Shown: in pieces, positions 23,058-35,113 of the stretch
How positions within the stretch are numbered: position 1 is the first letter of the stretch
How the letters are laid out: each line of letters begins with the position of its first letter
Source: Phaeotremella fagi
Taxonomy: Eukaryota > Basidiomycota > Tremellomycetes > Tremellales > Phaeotremellaceae
Length of the DNA: 64,000 bases
Direction: 5' to 3'
Assembly (NCBI GenBank): GCA_001599715.1
Contig: BCHU01000001.1
Coordinates: 1-64,000 of the forward strand
Made by a program: the position numbers and the translations under genes
The notes under the pieces: generated by a model
Seen by the model: only the letters and a program-made list of their open reading frames with translations
Told to the model about the DNA's origin: nothing
Databases searched by the model: none

Positions 23058-23951
23058 GTTAAGGAGTGGCAGGTGTGGAGGGGGTGAGGTTGAAATTGAT
23101 GATGGTGATGGTGATTGATCTAGATAACAATGGAATAAATGGGGAGGTAGGGGGATACCTGTGGTTGAAGGAGGTTATAAATAGGCCAAGGTGAGTCGAA
23201 TACAATGATCAATCTACGATTTCGTCAGGTTGGATGCATCGAAGATGTCGACTTACCAGTGAACATGCATGAACATGAGAATGAATGGTATGCAATGGGA
23301 ATAAGAAGTAAGATGGATGAATGAATAATCGATCGCTGCGTAGTGGTCTGGTCTCGGACTCCACTGGGAGTGGGTTTCAGTGCAGTGATTAAATGGCCAA
23401 TGACCAATGGACCAATCACGATAATGGACACCACCACCTTATGCTGATGAAGGTGGTGTTGAGAGATGTATGGGGTTAGATGAGAATGGAAATGAAAGTA
23501 ATGAATAAGAATGTTGAAGTGATCTTTATTCTAAATCCATCTTAACCCAGTGGTGGCTAGATCCCCCTTCCCCCCAATTGTTCCCCCCTCTTCTTAATTC
23601 TCGCTTTTTCACTCACTTTCCACTCTCCACTTCCCTATTCCAAGTTAACAATCAATCCAGCAACTCGCGTATCATGTTACTAACGAATATTTACACGTCA
23701 TTGTTTGGAGTTTATATTCAATTGCCGCAATTCTCCGTGTGATTTTATACAGTCTACAACCGTGGTCGCCTCACTCAACTTCATAAGCTAACTTCGTGAT
23801 ACCGATCGACGAGTCTGTCAAACAGTGAGAGGCATTCAATAGATCAAGAACCATATCATCCAGTAGAGCAATTCCATATCAACAGCAAAACTATATACAA
23901 GAACCAACTAACAATAAGTTATAAATTACGAACTCCGAAGAAAGGAAGGAG
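23058..23951. other. INO80 upstream region
   Basis: 894 bases between the INO80 start and the stop of an upstream same-strand gene. It holds C-rich and CT-rich tracts (about 23560-23640) typical of fungal promoters and no supported gene. Confidence 0.5.
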
Positions 23952-24530
23952 TTACTCTTCCTCCTTACCACTTTCCAACCATCTCTCGAACTCAGACCGA
24001 TCTAAATACTCACTATTCTCCCCACCGTGGAAAGAATGAACACTCGCAGCGACGAAACGGGAAAACTCGTAATCCAAACTTTGATAGTTTCTGGGAGAGA
24101 AATAGGTCTGTTGGAGTAAACAAAGACTATCAAAAGTCGCTCTATCCCTCCCCGTATCCGTTCGCTTTGGAACATCCAGTTGATGTTCTTCGTGAACGAG
24201 AGCTTCTGATATTCCTTCGATAGTTGTACATTCGTCTTTTGGGATCTCGATAACCAAGTAATGATGATTGACTGACGGTTGATATCCGCTGAAAACTGGT
24301 TCGAAGTAAACGGTAAGCTCTGATTGGTAAGTGGTTCGAGATACAGTCGGTACGAAAGTGAGAAGAATTTCACGATCGATTGAGACGTAAGTCGCTTTCT
24401 CGACCGAATGTTTGGTAGGGATAGGTTTAAGGTCTGAGATGGTATCGATATGATCTGGATAGAGATACTTGAACATCGTATCTCTATCTGGTGTGGCGAA
24501 ATATTTCTCTCCGATACGAAGTGTGGACAT
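23952..24530 (-). CDS. Protein of unknown function
   Basis: A 192-residue single-exon protein starting MSTLRIGEKYF. The open frame extends 57 bases upstream of this ATG but has no other ATG, so 24530 is the start. The sequence looks globular: alternating strands (ATYVSIDREILLTFVPTV, SELTVYFEPV, HHYLVIEIPKDEC) and a helical C-terminus with an acidic end (FERWLESGKEEE). There is no signal peptide, membrane segment or motif that I recognise. It is flanked by INO80 and the TMEM115 homolog, both conserved, which says nothing about its role. Confidence 0.6.
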   Translation of the reverse strand: MSTLRIGEKYFATPDRDTMFKYLYPDHIDTISDLKPIPTKHSVEKATYVSIDREILLTFVPTVSRTTYQSELTVYFEPVFSGYQPSVNHHYLVIEIPKDECTTIEGISEALVHEEHQLDVPKRTDTGRDRATFDSLCLLQQTYFSPRNYQSLDYEFSRFVAASVHSFHGGENSEYLDRSEFERWLESGKEEE

Positions 24531-25273
24531 GTTTGTGATGTGACGTGGGGCTTTTACTGGCAGAAATGAGGATAGAAAGAAAAGCACGCTTCACAAAAAA
24601 AAGCTATATCAACTCGATATGTCTTCTAAAGCAAAAACTCAGGTCAAAGGATGTATGTAACAAGAGAAGGTAAATGACACATGAAAGAAGGGATAAAAAG
24701 CTTTCAAACGGTGTCATTATTCGTCGTGTCCCGATAGACCAATTCTACAGTACAAAGAGAAGATGAGCCACATCAACTCAAAATCGACTAGAAGGGTGAA
24801 CTATTCCTGGAGACAGGACTGAGGTCTGTTCGTGACAAGTATAAGGAGTGAATAAAGACCTCACGTTGCTGTCTCGTAAATGATACAGTCCAGGTATCCC
24901 CAGGTATCCCTTCAGGACGATCAACTTACACGGACTACTGGGTACTCTACTTACCAATGAGCTCGACCACCAACAAAAGTGTATATAATGTCAAGAACTC
25001 TATTCCCGCAATTCTCCGTATGACTTCGGACTTTTTTTTCCTCGTATATCCCCAGAACACGTCAGGTTGAGTACGTACTCCTAGGAACACGTGTCTTTCT
25101 TGGTATTCACCTCTTACATACATACCTTCACTTCCCATTCTCACGCATATAACAATTCATCTTACTGAGTATAACTTATAAGTCGTCACAAAGAATCATC
25201 TGCTCCCTCAAACAACACCAACATCTGGTATATACCACCCCGCCACCACGACGTCTACCATCCCCAAACTAGA
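24531..25273. other. Intergenic interval
   Basis: 743 bases. A ten-base direct repeat CAGGTATCCC occurs at 24891-24912. No gene with coding signal is seen. Confidence 0.45.
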
Positions 25274-27293
25274 CTAAGCCTTGTCACCATCCAATGCCTC
25301 CACCCCAGCACCAGCACCAGCAGTACCCGACCCAACTCCACCCTCTATTCCAGATCCTGAAACGGATCCTGCAACTCCTGATGTTCCTGTTGGTTGTGCG
25401 GTGGTTGTTGATGAGGGGGGAACCGGGGCGGTTGATGCTAATCGAGCGTCTAGGGCTTTGAGGGCGAGAGCGCTGTGTGAACGAAGTGAACACGGGTGTA
25501 GTGGTGTGAACGAAGTGAGCACGAGGGTGTGGGAAGGGAGCACAGGGGTTTAGGATAGGGTTAGTGGATGGAGTAGAAAGAAGGATGATGTGATGTTGGG
25601 ATAGATGACGAGACAAAGGAGTGACGATAATGAAGAAATAACGAATCAGTAACCAACCACCAACACCACCACTTCCACCACTCACCGTCTCCTCTCAGCT
25701 TCAGCACGATTACCACCAGGTCCGGGAAGACTAGCGTAATTCCCACTTCCACCTGTACTAGGTTCATCCCATTGTTGCACCAATCCTAATTTAACGGCGT
25801 ATTTGAACACGAAATTTCCTGCTTTGGAGATATATGGGCTGTGGTTTTTCGAACGAAGATCGATGTTTGGGTTAGATTTGATGATCAGATAAAGATGGAG
25901 ATGGGATTTGGAAAGGATTTTTATTGTAGATTATAAGTAGATGGGGTTAGGATTGTTGTATAAACATAGAAGATAGGGAATAGGATAAAATAGATGTAAA
26001 CGTAGTCAGCGAAAAATACTATTCCCCTTCAAGCCAAGCGCCCAATACAAACACAAACTCACCGAACTGGAGGAGGGAACCAATACTGGAACGCAAAAGT
26101 CTCCGATCTATCACCCCTGATCTCCCCGTTATCGCTGAGCTTGAAGAAACGGAGATAAACCCAAGCTACGAAGAAACCGAATTGGATCAGGATGAAGGGG
26201 GAGGGACCTAGGACGAGGACTAGGACGTTGGAGATGAGGAGATGGAGGCCGGGGAGGTTCTGGGTTTTGGTGTTAGTTCTGGTGTGGTGGTGGATTTTGT
26301 GACGATGGGGGAGGGGTTGTAGCAAGGGGTTGGGGATTACGTCCATCCTTATCTCGAATCAAATTTTGAGAGATCACTCGACTTTAGAGTCGCAAAGATG
26401 TCATTTGACTTGGGGTTCTCTCAGAACTATCGACCATTCCATCAAATCCCCGCACACTTCAGACATTGGGTTCAAACCAACTCAATCCATGAACAAAAAT
26501 AACCCACCTTGACTCTAATCTTCAAACGACCCAAAAGCTGAATCTGATGTTCAGGAATAAGTTGAGTGAAAGCGACCAAGAATCCAACTTGAAGACCAGA
26601 AAGACCGTGGTAAGGTAAACCATACCTATCACACATTAACACTACACTCAAATTCCACTAAAATCGGAATGCAACTCACAAAGCATCCTCAGCACCAGTC
26701 GCTAGATAGACTAACCAACTGAAACCAAAGGCGATCACGTTACTTCCTGTTATCACTATTATTGAGAATCGAAGGAGTTCCCTGGGTCCCCAGATACGTT
26801 CTAGATATCTTGCGGCTAGGGGGATTGATATTAATGAGATCGCGAGCTGGGGATGTTAGTTGGGTTCGGGAGTTGATAAAAAGAGATTAAACGATGGAGA
26901 TGGAAACGGAGATAGATCGATGATCGGTTCAAGGCTTGTTGACAATGAAGCTGAAAATCTCCCCTCTCCACACCCGTAAAACCAATCTTCAGAACACCAA
27001 ACCACTGCCCAGTAAAGAAGAACAACCACCTCAAAACCCATCGAACTCACATTAACCAAATTCAACTCAACAAACCCAGCAGTGACCAAAGTCCAAGGAT
27101 AGAAATAACTTTCACCAGGACGTAACACTAACCAAGGTAACGCTGTACCCTGTGGACCTGGAATTGCAGAATTCTCTCTAGCCAAGTTATCTAAAAACAA
27201 AGCTGCTAGAGAAGAGATGAGGACTGTTGCTGTTAAGAGTCTAGTTCCTAGGGGCACTGTTTGGAGGAAAGGGAGGAATGAGATTGGAGGCAT
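25274..27293 (-). CDS. TMEM115/rhomboid-like Golgi membrane protein
   Basis: A 358-residue multi-pass protein of the TMEM115 (DUF1751) family, a catalytically inactive rhomboid-like family that works in the Golgi in retrograde transport and glycosylation. Exons (minus): 27051-27293, 26680-26846, 26508-26625, 26063-26259, 25686-25838, 25274-25472; the introns between the first four exons are longer than usual here (54-248 nt). Features in order: hydrophobic N-terminus (LLTATVLISSLAALFL), LRPGESYFYPWTLVTAGFVE, the RYLERIWGPRELLRF block, YHGLSGLQVGFLVAFTQLIPEH, a PGLHLL helix, WVYLRFF, GDRSETFAFQYWFPP, and the conserved RRRALALKALDARL stretch before a Gly/Ser-rich tail. The catalytic GxSG/H pair of active rhomboids is absent, as expected. 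Confidence 0.85.
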
Positions 27294-27743
27294 CTTTGGT
27301 GTTGGTGATGAGGTTGGACTAGGGGTTGTTGTCTATGTCGTTGTTGATTCCTCTGCTATGTCGTCTCCTATGATTGTTTGAAATGAAAGATGAGATTGAA
27401 ATGATAAAAACAATCAACAAGCAGGTGAGCATCTCATCGCTGCGGTTCAAAACGCGTTGATGGTGTGAGTTGCCACATTGCGGTATTACGGCGTTATATG
27501 CAATGTTATTGCCTTTTCCACTCACAGTGGTACTCGATTCATTCTTATCATTTTCATCCATTCTACCACTTTTATTCTCCTTTTAAAACCATTCCTCAAT
27601 CAAAAATATCATCCTCTGACCACTAAAGACAAAGGCGTAGATCATCCTTGAGTAGCCCTCGACAACGACCCATTTTTTACCTCGAAAACAAATCAAAATT
27701 CATCGACAAAATCTATAAAAACACCAACCAATTTCTCCTGGAA
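27294..27743. promoter_or_regulatory. Divergent promoter region
   Basis: 450 bases between the TMEM115-like gene (-) and the TBL1/Sif2-like gene (+). It must contain both promoters. An open frame upstream of 27744 lacks an ATG. Confidence 0.5.
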
Positions 27744-30700
27744 ATGTTNCCTCCCANCCCACCGCCTGTCTCTTCACTCGACGATCCAAACGTCATGGAG
27801 GTCGATATATCACCTGAAGACACTGATGAAAGTGTCGAAACTCACGTCGAATTATCGAGTGTCGAGATCAACATTCTTATCTATCTGGTAAGTTTGATTT
27901 ATCCCTTTGGATTTGTTTGGTCAATCCAATCTAACACCTTTATCGTAGTATCTTGAAGAAAGTAATTTCTCCCATACAGCTTTCACATTAAGGAACGAAT
28001 CGAATCTAGCCTCAACCTCTTTATTTCAGCATTTCCATCCATCGTATCCCTCCCCTTACTCAGCGAATCCACGTCAGACGTCTTCAACCAAACCTAACGG
28101 TGTAGGTACACCCGGACCTTCAGGTAAAGGTGATAACAGTCCTTTACAGAATAGTTTCGGTAGAGCAGAAGGTAGAATCGAGCGTGGTGAATTAGTTAGG
28201 AAACTTTATAAAGGTTTGAGATTCGAGGAGATTGAACGTCATGTCTCTGCCAGTGGGGTGAGTTGTAATCAAAGCTGTTCGTTTTTGATTTCAACTGACA
28301 AATCTTAGGAACCTTATTCACCAACATGTCCAAACCCATTCCATCTTCTCATACCCCATGTTTGTCCTCCATCATTCCCTTCTGCAGATAACAACCCAGC
28401 ACCTCCGAAACCATTACGAATCTCTCCTCCACCCACAACAAACAGAGTTGAACTCTTCCCACCTCCGACGTCTGTTGCGGGACCTTCGAAAACTTCTGAA
28501 GTCGTTCCAACTCCTCAAACTGTGACCGCTCAAATCCAAACTGAACCAGTATCATCGTCATCCAAAACAAACACAATCACACCCACCGAGTCATCCTCTT
28601 CGAAGACAACACAAACACCCTCGGAACCCACACCATCATCTTCTAAAACAGTAGCCACTCAAACGCCATCTGAACCACTACCGAACCCAACGTTGAACGG
28701 AATAGCCAAACGTAAAGTTCGAACATCTTCACCAGCCTCCTCAAGAGATTCACCAGCTCCAACCCAATCTCCAAAATCGTCACCAAAACCACCCACGAAA
28801 CATCTCGAAGTCGACACAGCATTAGCCAAAGGGAAACGAAAGAAGAGAGCCCGAATTTCCGATTCGGCAGTTTCGAGTTCGAGTAAATTGAGACATGAAG
28901 ATACGTCTATGGATGTTGATTCTCTCGACAACGAACCTGTTGAAAATATGGAAATTGATGTTGAAGAAGATGATACTAGTGGACTTAGGGATTCCGTTGA
29001 TGATGAAGATAAATCTGAAAAGGGGAAGGAGAAAGTTGAACCTGATGAAGAAGATGGTGTGGAGGAACCACCTGCCAGACCGACAAGTGAACATTGGGTC
29101 CCAGAGGGTGATATAGGAGTTTGGACCGAGCACAAAGATAACGTATGTAACGATTCCAGACCAACAGACTGTGGTTAACAATCTCGTAGGTAACCTGTCT
29201 CGCATGGAATCCAAAAAACATCGACGTATTAGCTTCAGGATCAAACGATAATTTCGTCAGGTTATGGGATCTACACGAAGACAAGAGTACACCGGGAAGA
29301 GCTTTGACATTAGGATCGAAACCAACGGCGATGAGTCATAAAGGTGTCGAATCGTCTTTAAGAGCGATCACCACAGTCTCATGGCGACCTGATGGAAGTC
29401 TTTTAGCGACGGGTGAGTCAACCTCCTGCTCAAATTTGATATCTGTTTACTGATATTACGTAGCCTGTGTGGACGGAACTGGAAGATTGTTTACACCTTC
29501 TGGGCAATTGCAGGGGATTCTGTCTTATGGTCGTGGAGCTATAACGGCACTAAAATTCAGTCCTAATGGGACTCAATTACTTGCAGCCAGAAACAACTTC
29601 ACCGTTTCTTTATGGAATGTAGGACCTGCTTATAATCAAATTTTGAAAGCTTCTTTTGATGCACATACGAGTGAGTTCAATCATTCTTCACAAACAAAGG
29701 TTTAACTGAATTCTTGTAGACGAAGTGAACGACGTCGATTGGCTCGATAACGACGTCTTCGCATCTGGATCAAACGACCATACGATCTTCATTCATCGAA
29801 CAAACGATAGAAGACCAAGATTCACTTTCAAAGGCCATACAGATGACGTAACTAAAATCCAATGGTCACCAAGTCGACCTCATCAACCGGTTCGAGAAAG
29901 ATTATTAGCTTCAGTCAGTGACGACGGTTATTGTATGGTTTGGAAATTACCTTCCTACCCCGTTGATAGGGGTTCAGATTCAAGATCTATCTCACCGGTC
30001 AAAGTGAACGGTAATGGGAATGGTGCCGGTTCAGATGATTATTTCCATGGATCTGGGAAAGGGTTGTTACCCGGTAACGACCATTGTTTACGACGATTGA
30101 ATGTCGTTTCGGACAGTGATAACAAACGGATGAACAGTCTAGAATGGAGTCCTGCATGTCGTGATGGTAGAATGATACTCGCAGCGTACGTACATGTCTT
30201 CTTGAAATTGTACTCCAAACTAACACACCACAGTGGTGGCCAAGATTCGACGATCAAATTATTCGAAATAACCACCGGTGAATGTTTACATACGTTATCA
30301 GGATTGGAAAGTGGGACTGGATCTATTGCGTTTTCACCATACAACTTTGGAGGTGGTTCGATGGGAGCGATAGCTGCTGGAGGGTGGAATGGCAAGTTTG
30401 TAGTCTGGGATGTTGAGGTGGGTCCCAATCTTATTTTATAATTATGATCCTGACTAATCCAACGTAGACCGGAGCTATTAAGAAGGAATATGAAGTTGAA
30501 GAACTTGAATCGCGTAAGAATCAAAGAACAGCTCCGATGATGGTAGGTTCTCTAACTGTTCCACGAATGAATACTCACTAAGTAAATCGAACAGACATCA
30601 ATCGCATGGCGCAACGATGGTCAACAAATCGCGTTAGGGCTACACAACAAATCGGTCATGTCAATCTACGTCGGTGATCTCGGTGGAAGTTGGGAGAAGA

Positions 30701-30762
30701 TACATGAGAAAGATGATGGGGAGACTATTGTCGTTGCCCCTGAAATCAAGGGTGAAATTTAG
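27744..30762 (+). CDS. TBL1/Sif2-like LisH-WD40 corepressor subunit
   Basis: An 869-residue homolog of TBL1/Sif2, the WD40 subunit of HDAC corepressor complexes (SMRT/NCoR in animals, Set3C in yeast). Exons: 27744-27887, 27949-28257, 28309-29142, 29190-29412, 29464-29670, 29720-30185, 30234-30417, 30468-30542, 30595-30762. The LisH domain is at about 38-70 (VEINILIYL, then YLEESNFSHTAFTLRNES), followed by an F-box-like helix (LVRKLYKGLRFEEIERHV) and a long Ser/Pro/Thr linker with a charged end. WD repeats run from WTEHKDNVTCLAWNP to the C-terminus (LASGSNDNFVRLWDL, HTDDVTKIQWSP, DSTIKLFEI, WNGKFVVWDVE). Two ambiguous bases (27749, 27757) fall in the first exon. The linker and the serine-rich insert inside the WD domain (about residue 670) are longer than in animals. 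Confidence 0.88.
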
Positions 30763-30866
30763 ACGTAGTCGTAGTCATAAGAAGAGAAGCACGAACGAAC
30801 ATCAAGTATAATATCTTACACGTATGATAAAGAATGTATATGTACAACGACTCCACTCAATGACCT

Positions 30867-31568
30867 TCAATTTTTCTTTAAGATATAACACCAAATCCCA
30901 GTTTCGGGTTCATAAACCACCCTCTCAACGCCGTTCTCAATAACAGCCCGACCAGATGGTAGATGGGTAGTAGCGATAAGTTGTTTTTCCAGTACCGACC
31001 ATCCAGTTTGAAGATTTGTGGGGAACCGAGTGGCTGAATAAGAAATACAGATCCAAGTTGAAGAGGTGTTTGAACACTGTATCAAATTTCTGCAAAGGAT
31101 TTCTATTGGTTCGACCGTCCCAATAAGGGGACCACAGGAGATAGCGTCCGTAGTGGATTTATCGATTATCAGATCGAACCCATCCAGACCTGATATCTGC
31201 CAATCGATGGGATCAGATAGAACATCTAGATTTATCAACGGGATCACCCTCTCTGTATCGGTATTCGAGAGGAGGGAATCAGAAACGTAATCCGAATCAA
31301 TCACTTTCAACTCTATCTCCAAGTTGTGGTTTTGGATGTAAGAGGTGAGATGATGATAGATCTCGATACCGAGATTAGAAGTTCCACAACCGAAATGTAA
31401 GATTTTACATTGTCTCCCTGTCGTCCTATCATCCGAAGAAACCTCAACCCAATCCTTAAAAACTTTCTCGACTATAGGTAAAATTCGATTGGACGGGGTT
31501 AACCATTCAAATTCGGTTTCTTGCTCGAACCGTTCGGACCAGTATTGTGAGGATGAGAAATCTGGCAT
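30867..31568 (-). CDS. SAM-dependent methyltransferase (METTL13-like fold)
   Basis: A 233-residue single-exon class I methyltransferase. The N-terminal YWSERFEQETEFEWL matches the YWxxRF...FxW opening of METTL13/EEF1A-type and related lysine methyltransferases. Motif I is ILHFGCGTSNLG (about 56-67). Motif II is probably KVIDSDYV. The post-motif block GFDLIIDKSTTDAI corresponds to the D-K-x-T-x-D-A segment of that family. The substrate cannot be read from sequence; a protein lysine or N-terminus is likely by family. The 3' end faces the TBL1-like gene, 104 bp apart. Confidence 0.8.
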   Translation of the reverse strand: MPDFSSSQYWSERFEQETEFEWLTPSNRILPIVEKVFKDWVEVSSDDRTTGRQCKILHFGCGTSNLGIEIYHHLTSYIQNHNLEIELKVIDSDYVSDSLLSNTDTERVIPLINLDVLSDPIDWQISGLDGFDLIIDKSTTDAISCGPLIGTVEPIEILCRNLIQCSNTSSTWICISYSATRFPTNLQTGWSVLEKQLIATTHLPSGRAVIENGVERVVYEPETGIWCYILKKN

Positions 31569-31793
31569 GACGGGGTGGGAGGTGAATGTGGAATATTTAT
31601 ATTTTTGGATTCATTTTTTGGTTGGTTGTTGAGTGAGGGATTGAGACTTTGGATTTTCGGGTCGTAGTAAAATTCTTGTGGCGAGTTTTTCGTGGCGTTC
31701 TACTTGTACAAACTACTTCACATTACTCATCTCATTGGATTCAGAAATTCCTCATACACATACGTATACACACTACCACTGTATGATACCAAA

Positions 31794-33595
31794 TCATTTT
31801 CTGAAGATACCGAAAACTTTCTTTTTACTTCCATTATCATCAGATCTCCTGCTGTCTCTGCTCATCCTGCTTCTTCTTGAGTTCTTCTCATTATCCGAGG
31901 GATTTTGACTGTCGGAACGCTTACTGGGATCTCTTTCTGGAAATGCGCATATTCTCAATGAATGTTCATATACTAAGAATGTAAAATAGACTCACCACCT
32001 CTATCACGATGATGACGACGACGACGATGAGGAGAATGACGTGAACCACCTGCTGAATATTCGGTAACTTTGTCTCGATGATAACGAGAATCAGGTCTTT
32101 CGGAACCACCTGCTGAATCTTCGGTGACTTTGGAAGCCTTAGTCGAATCCCCAGTAGCTTTAGAACTTTGACCTCTTTTTGGAGCTACCTCCTCCTCAGT
32201 AAATGTATTAAACCATTTATCAACTTTTTCACCAGCCTTTCGCTCTGTCTTTTCGTTTTTAGATTCAACCCGTCTGTGTCTATGGCTTGGTTCTTGTTGA
32301 GGATCGTCAACTGCCTCACTGTTTCGTCTGGAGTTATGGCGATGACTATCACTCTTCTCCGTTCTACTCCTATCCTCCGATCGATACTTCTTAGTATCGT
32401 AATCTCTTGTTGATCGATGTCTATGATCCGAGCCTTTTGTTGAATCGACCTCACGGTTAGTTCTGTGTTTATCACCATGCCGGTGTGACGATGATTTGGT
32501 TCGATTGTTGGATGTTGTATCCTCGGACTCAGTTTTCTGATTCTCTTCTTTTAGACGAGCTCTTTTGGCCATAACACGTGCTACATACACAGCGTCCATC
32601 TCCCCCACATCTTTAAAGAGAGATGGATCCTTTTCCAGGGGGACCGACTTCTTAGTCTCTGTTCCCGCTTTGGATCTTTGAGTGTTTGAGCCTTCGACAG
32701 TATCCCCTTCTATGTTCCCAGCTTCATCTTTATTTCTCTGACTCTTTGCCTCTGATTGAGACGAACAATGACCATGACGCCTGCGGCTATCTACGGTTTC
32801 CCTTTCACCATCTGGTCGAGACTTCTCGGTGTCGGAATCTCTTGCTGATCGATGTCTGCGATGCGATCGATGTCTGTGATGTGATTCTTCATTCGAATCT
32901 GTCTTATGGGTAGGTTCACGTCCTTTACCCTTATAATCGTGAGAAGAAGACTTGGGTCGATTGCTGGATGTCGTAGCCTTCGATTCCCTTGCGTCATCAT
33001 CCGGTGTTAATTTGAATTTTTGACCCTTGGATAAATTTGCAGGATAGTTGGAAGTCGTGCTATCCTCTGATCGAATTGTATTGGACCTCTTGAAATGTTC
33101 TATAAACGCATCATCTACTCGATTACCACTTTCCTCCGCCAGAGATGATTTATTATCCTTCTTTGAAGAGGCCGATTTCTTTTCCTTTGTTCCCCCACTG
33201 GTACTTTTAGTGGTCGAGCCTTCTTCTTGAGTGTCTTCCACAGTATCTCGTGATCTAGTGTTCGTACCCCCCATTTCAGATTCTTTGGTACTCAGCTCAT
33301 CAGTGATTTCCTCAGCCTCATCTTTCTGCTTCTTAGCCTTTGTATCAAAATGCATCCAGAAATCACCACCACCAAGATTAGGTAATTCTTGTGAAGTTGA
33401 GGCTCCCCCACTCCAAATATCGTCTGTAGCAGTTTCTTTTGCAGTTTCGATACCAGCGTCGTCGTCGTCGTTCTCTGATGTGACATAAGCTTGTTGTTTG
33501 GCAATTGCGTCCAATCGTCTTTGACGCATTTCTTCTGGGGTTGGGTTGGATTCAGTATCTCTACTGTCACCATCAGAAGTGTCTCGAGGGGTCAT
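31794..33595 (-). CDS. Arg/Ser/His/Glu-rich disordered protein, internal repeats
   Basis: A 580-residue low-complexity protein in exons 31996-33595 and 31794-31936; the 59-nt intron (GTGAGT donor, TTCCAG acceptor) is in phase 1. Two large segments of the protein repeat: SNRPKSSSHDYKGKGREPTH... is echoed about 170 residues later by NNRTKSSSHRHGDKHR..., and VTEDSAGGSERPDS by VTEYSAGGSRHSPH. The second exon adds an RS-rich tail ending KKKVFGIFRK. The N-terminus (EMRQRRLDAIAKQQAYV) and a mid-protein stretch (MDAVYVARVMAKRARLKEEN) are predicted helices. No catalytic domain. The gene starts a run of four related-looking genes on the minus strand. Function unknown. Confidence 0.65.
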
Positions 33596-34000
33596 CTGAG
33601 TTGTTGTTTATGAGGAGTGGATGTTGTTATTGGTTATCTGATATATACTCGATTGGAGAATGATAATTTGAATAAGAGAAATTATCTCAACTGTTCATTC
33701 AGTGTTATCTCCAGTGGTTGAAAGGAGAGGTCATTCAGAATGTCTTTCATTTTATATTGCAATGTCATTCGGGAAAAAGGATGTCCTTTGTGCCAATGGA
33801 GCTGAATAACCGTCTTCAGAAGACCAAAATGTATTGTTCAGCACGACTTAGAAGACTTTCTATGAATTTTGTTTCCCCGGTATGGCTGTGTCAATTACAG
33901 GACTGTACAGTACATGCTTGACGCACATTCTGGCTTTCCCTCATCATTTTTCATGTCTTCGGCAACGAATAGGTACATACAGTACATAGCAATCAGCCAC
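33596..34000. other. Intergenic interval
   Basis: 405 bases between two same-strand disordered-protein genes. No coding signal; contains the promoter of the gene ending at 31794. Confidence 0.4.
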
Positions 34001-34772
34001 TCACTCTTCTGCTTCTTCAACTTCTGGTTCTACGTTAGAGCTCCCCTGGTCCTTACTTCCATGCCCTGATGTACGATGCTTACGAGGACCTTCTCTGGAA
34101 CGATGTCTTTGGTGATGTGAACCGTGTTTAGATGATCGATGTCGTCCTTCTGGCTTAGTCGTCTCTTGCTCTGGGGCTTCGGACTCAATCGTAGGTCTCG
34201 AACGATGAGAAGAACCACCTTCCTCAGTAGTTTTACGATGTCGGCGATGACGCTCTGAATGAAGGCGACGGATTGGATCAATATGATGATCGGACTGTTT
34301 TGTATCTTCTGTGTTTAGAGAACGACGGTGACTTCTACCTTCGCTTTTGGAACTACGTGTATCGACTGGTGATTGCTCCGCTTTAAGTCTGACGGCGAAA
34401 GATTCATACTTTTCTTGAGCTTTTTTTGATAACCAAGCACCTAGACTGATATCTACAAAGAGAGTTGAACCAGTGGTTCCTTCGGATGCATGTCTCGTAT
34501 GACGAGGGGAACGATGAAGATGTGTGTCTCGAACGTGATCCGTGTCGATGGTGTTGTCTTGAATTTTTGACTCTCTAGTTGTCTTCTCTTCTCCATCCTT
34601 CGTGGCGCCGACGTCTTCTCCTTCTAGAGTCGTGACCTCCACCCCCTCCCTCCCTGTGGTGACCTTTGTTATCATTATCACCACGTCTGGTTCTCCCGCC
34701 ACTTGTAATCCCTTCATTCGGGGCGCTATCACGCTCGTTGTTGTTATCTGCCGAATCTTGTTTATCAGACAT
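34001..34772 (-). CDS. Arg/Ser/His-rich disordered protein
   Basis: A 237-residue protein, probably in exons 34682-34772 and 34001-34623. The proposed 58-nt intron (donor GTGATA, weak; acceptor ACTCTAG) is the one that joins the ATG-started frame (MSDKQDSADNNNERDS) to the long downstream frame (EGEDVGATKDGEEK); without it the first frame stops after 66 codons. The centre has one ordered-looking segment (TLFVDISLGAWLSKKAQEKY) and the rest is His/Arg/Ser-rich. It ends in an acidic patch (EPEVEEAEE). It resembles its neighbours in composition, not in alignable sequence. Function unknown. Confidence 0.5.
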
Positions 34773-35113
34773 ACTGGATGATGAGTGTAGTTCGAATGGA
34801 GAAGAAGATAACTTATCTTGTGAGTTTTTCAAGGTCTTCGCAAGTTTTTGCCAGAACTATCTTCGTGGAAGGCGGAATAGATTGACTTCTTCGCTCTTTT
34901 CATGTCATCAGGATCTCCTTCCATTTTCATTTGAACGTTTTGACGAATGTGGTTTGCTCCACGAACTTTTTTTAGATGGTCCTTCACTGTAATTTGTCCC
35001 TGCTTTCTTTCAATCCCAACGAGAAAACCCTGGTGGCAAATGGATCTTAAGACAATAATGCTTTTCAAGGACTCCAAGGCTAACAACAACATCACAGCAG
35101 TACATATTCTACA
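34773..35113. other. Intergenic interval
   Basis: 341 bases between two genes on the minus strand. No supported coding feature. Confidence 0.4.

Noticed and set aside
28659..29135. 158-codon antisense frame
   Set aside because: Mirror of the Ser/Pro/Glu-rich linker exon of the TBL1-like gene.
31678..31908. Small + strand open frames upstream of the methyltransferase
   Set aside because: They overlap the real second exon (31794-31936) of the minus-strand disordered-protein gene.
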